From the NCBI GenBank assembly GCA_003230355.1, contig QIDD01000083.1, positions 1-5,508 of the forward strand: a DNA stretch of 5,508 bases. Direction: 5' to 3'. Positions 5,359 through 5,508 of the stretch are shown here, piece by piece (the stretch's first letter is position 1; every line of letters begins with the position of its first letter). The translations under genes and the position numbers were made by a program. The DNA is from Methanobacteriota archaeon. Its GTDB lineage: Archaea; Hydrothermarchaeota; Hydrothermarchaeia; Hydrothermarchaeales; SZUA-236. Below the pieces are notes generated by a model. It was not told the DNA's origin and did no database searches. It saw nothing but the letters and a program-made list of their open reading frames with translations.

Positions 5359-5372
5359 GGTTGGAATCAACC
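5359..5372 (-). terminator. Weak hairpin at the end of the right-edge gene
   Basis: GGTTG (5359-5363) can pair with CAACC (5368-5372) around a 4-base loop. The hairpin overlaps the TGA of the partial gene at 5369-5367. Only five pairs form and no clear T-run follows on the minus strand, so a terminator role is tentative. Confidence 0.2.
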
Positions 5373-5507
5373 TTTAACTTCGTAGTATAGGTAATGCGAT
5401 TTACCTTTTTCTAATCTCGCAGAAGTGATTGTTTTGTTAAGAACAAGTTTATCTTCTAAAATAACTGTTAAATTTAAGTCGTATTTAGCAAGCTCTCCAT
5501 GGTCACC
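5367..5507 (-). CDS. C-terminal fragment of an unidentified protein, 5' end outside the window
   Basis: An open minus-strand frame enters from the right edge and ends at TGA 5369-5367, giving 46 residues. The sequence alternates hydrophobic and polar residues (YDLNLTVILEDKLVLNKTI, then SHYLYYEVKG), which suggests beta-strands such as the end of an immunoglobulin-like or CARDB-like domain of a surface protein. That reading is a guess from composition; I recognise no family. It lies 70 bp upstream of the tsr3 remnant in the same orientation. It may be the original upstream neighbour of tsr3 if the block between the repeats was inserted. Confidence 0.45.
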   Translation of the reverse strand, partial: GDHGELAKYDLNLTVILEDKLVLNKTITSARLEKGKSHYLYYEVKG

Positions 5508-5508
5508 C

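Noticed and set aside
1..5508. CRISPR array, tRNA, rRNA, transposase or integrase
   Set aside because: I saw no regularly spaced repeats, no tRNA-like cloverleaf and no recombinase motif in any frame. The only direct repeats noted are the two tsr3 5' ends.

Overview
The window looks archaeal, most likely from a euryarchaeon with tetrahydromethanopterin-type C1 metabolism (methanogen, ANME or Archaeoglobus relatives). The signs are a 48-residue ribosomal protein L40e, a Tsr3-type rRNA modification enzyme, an enzyme of the archaetidylinositol phosphate synthase type, a three-part dihydropteroate-synthase-like protein of the family found in H4MPT-containing organisms, and TATA/BRE-like promoters with short or no leaders. 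A glucosyl-3-phosphoglycerate synthase suggests glucosylglycerate as a compatible solute. I cannot name the species from sequence alone.

Positions 1-3713 are ordinary chromosome. On the minus strand lie the 5' two-thirds of gpgS (running off the left edge) and, upstream of it, the DHPS-like gene (895-2382). A 42-bp gap separates that gene from a divergent plus-strand CDP-alcohol phosphatidyltransferase (2425-3012), probably making archaetidylinositol phosphate. Convergent to this is a compact minus-strand tsr3-rpl40e operon (3056-3713), which serves ribosome assembly and ends at a T-rich tract.

Positions 3714-5253 look like an inserted accessory block. It carries a solitary, AT-rich gene with a PD-(D/E)XK nuclease-like residue pattern (3782-4600, plus). 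Facing it is a MazF/PemK toxin with an overlapping AbrB/MazE antitoxin (4618-5197, minus). A perfect 16-bp palindrome sits between the antitoxin TATA-like box and its start.

The main discovery is at the outer edge of this block. Positions 5228-5296 hold a second, truncated copy of the first codons of tsr3, in the same orientation as the intact gene. A 44-bp stretch (5254-5297) matches 3671-3714 at 39 of 44 positions. The block is therefore bracketed by imperfect direct repeats of the tsr3 5' end, as expected if an element inserted into tsr3 and supplied a replacement 5' end. The codon differences between the copies are synonymous or conservative, so the second copy probably came from a once functional, diverged tsr3 and is not a fresh target-site duplication.

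The right end (5367-5507) is the C-terminal tail of an unidentified minus-strand protein. No rRNA, tRNA, CRISPR array, integrase or transposase was found.
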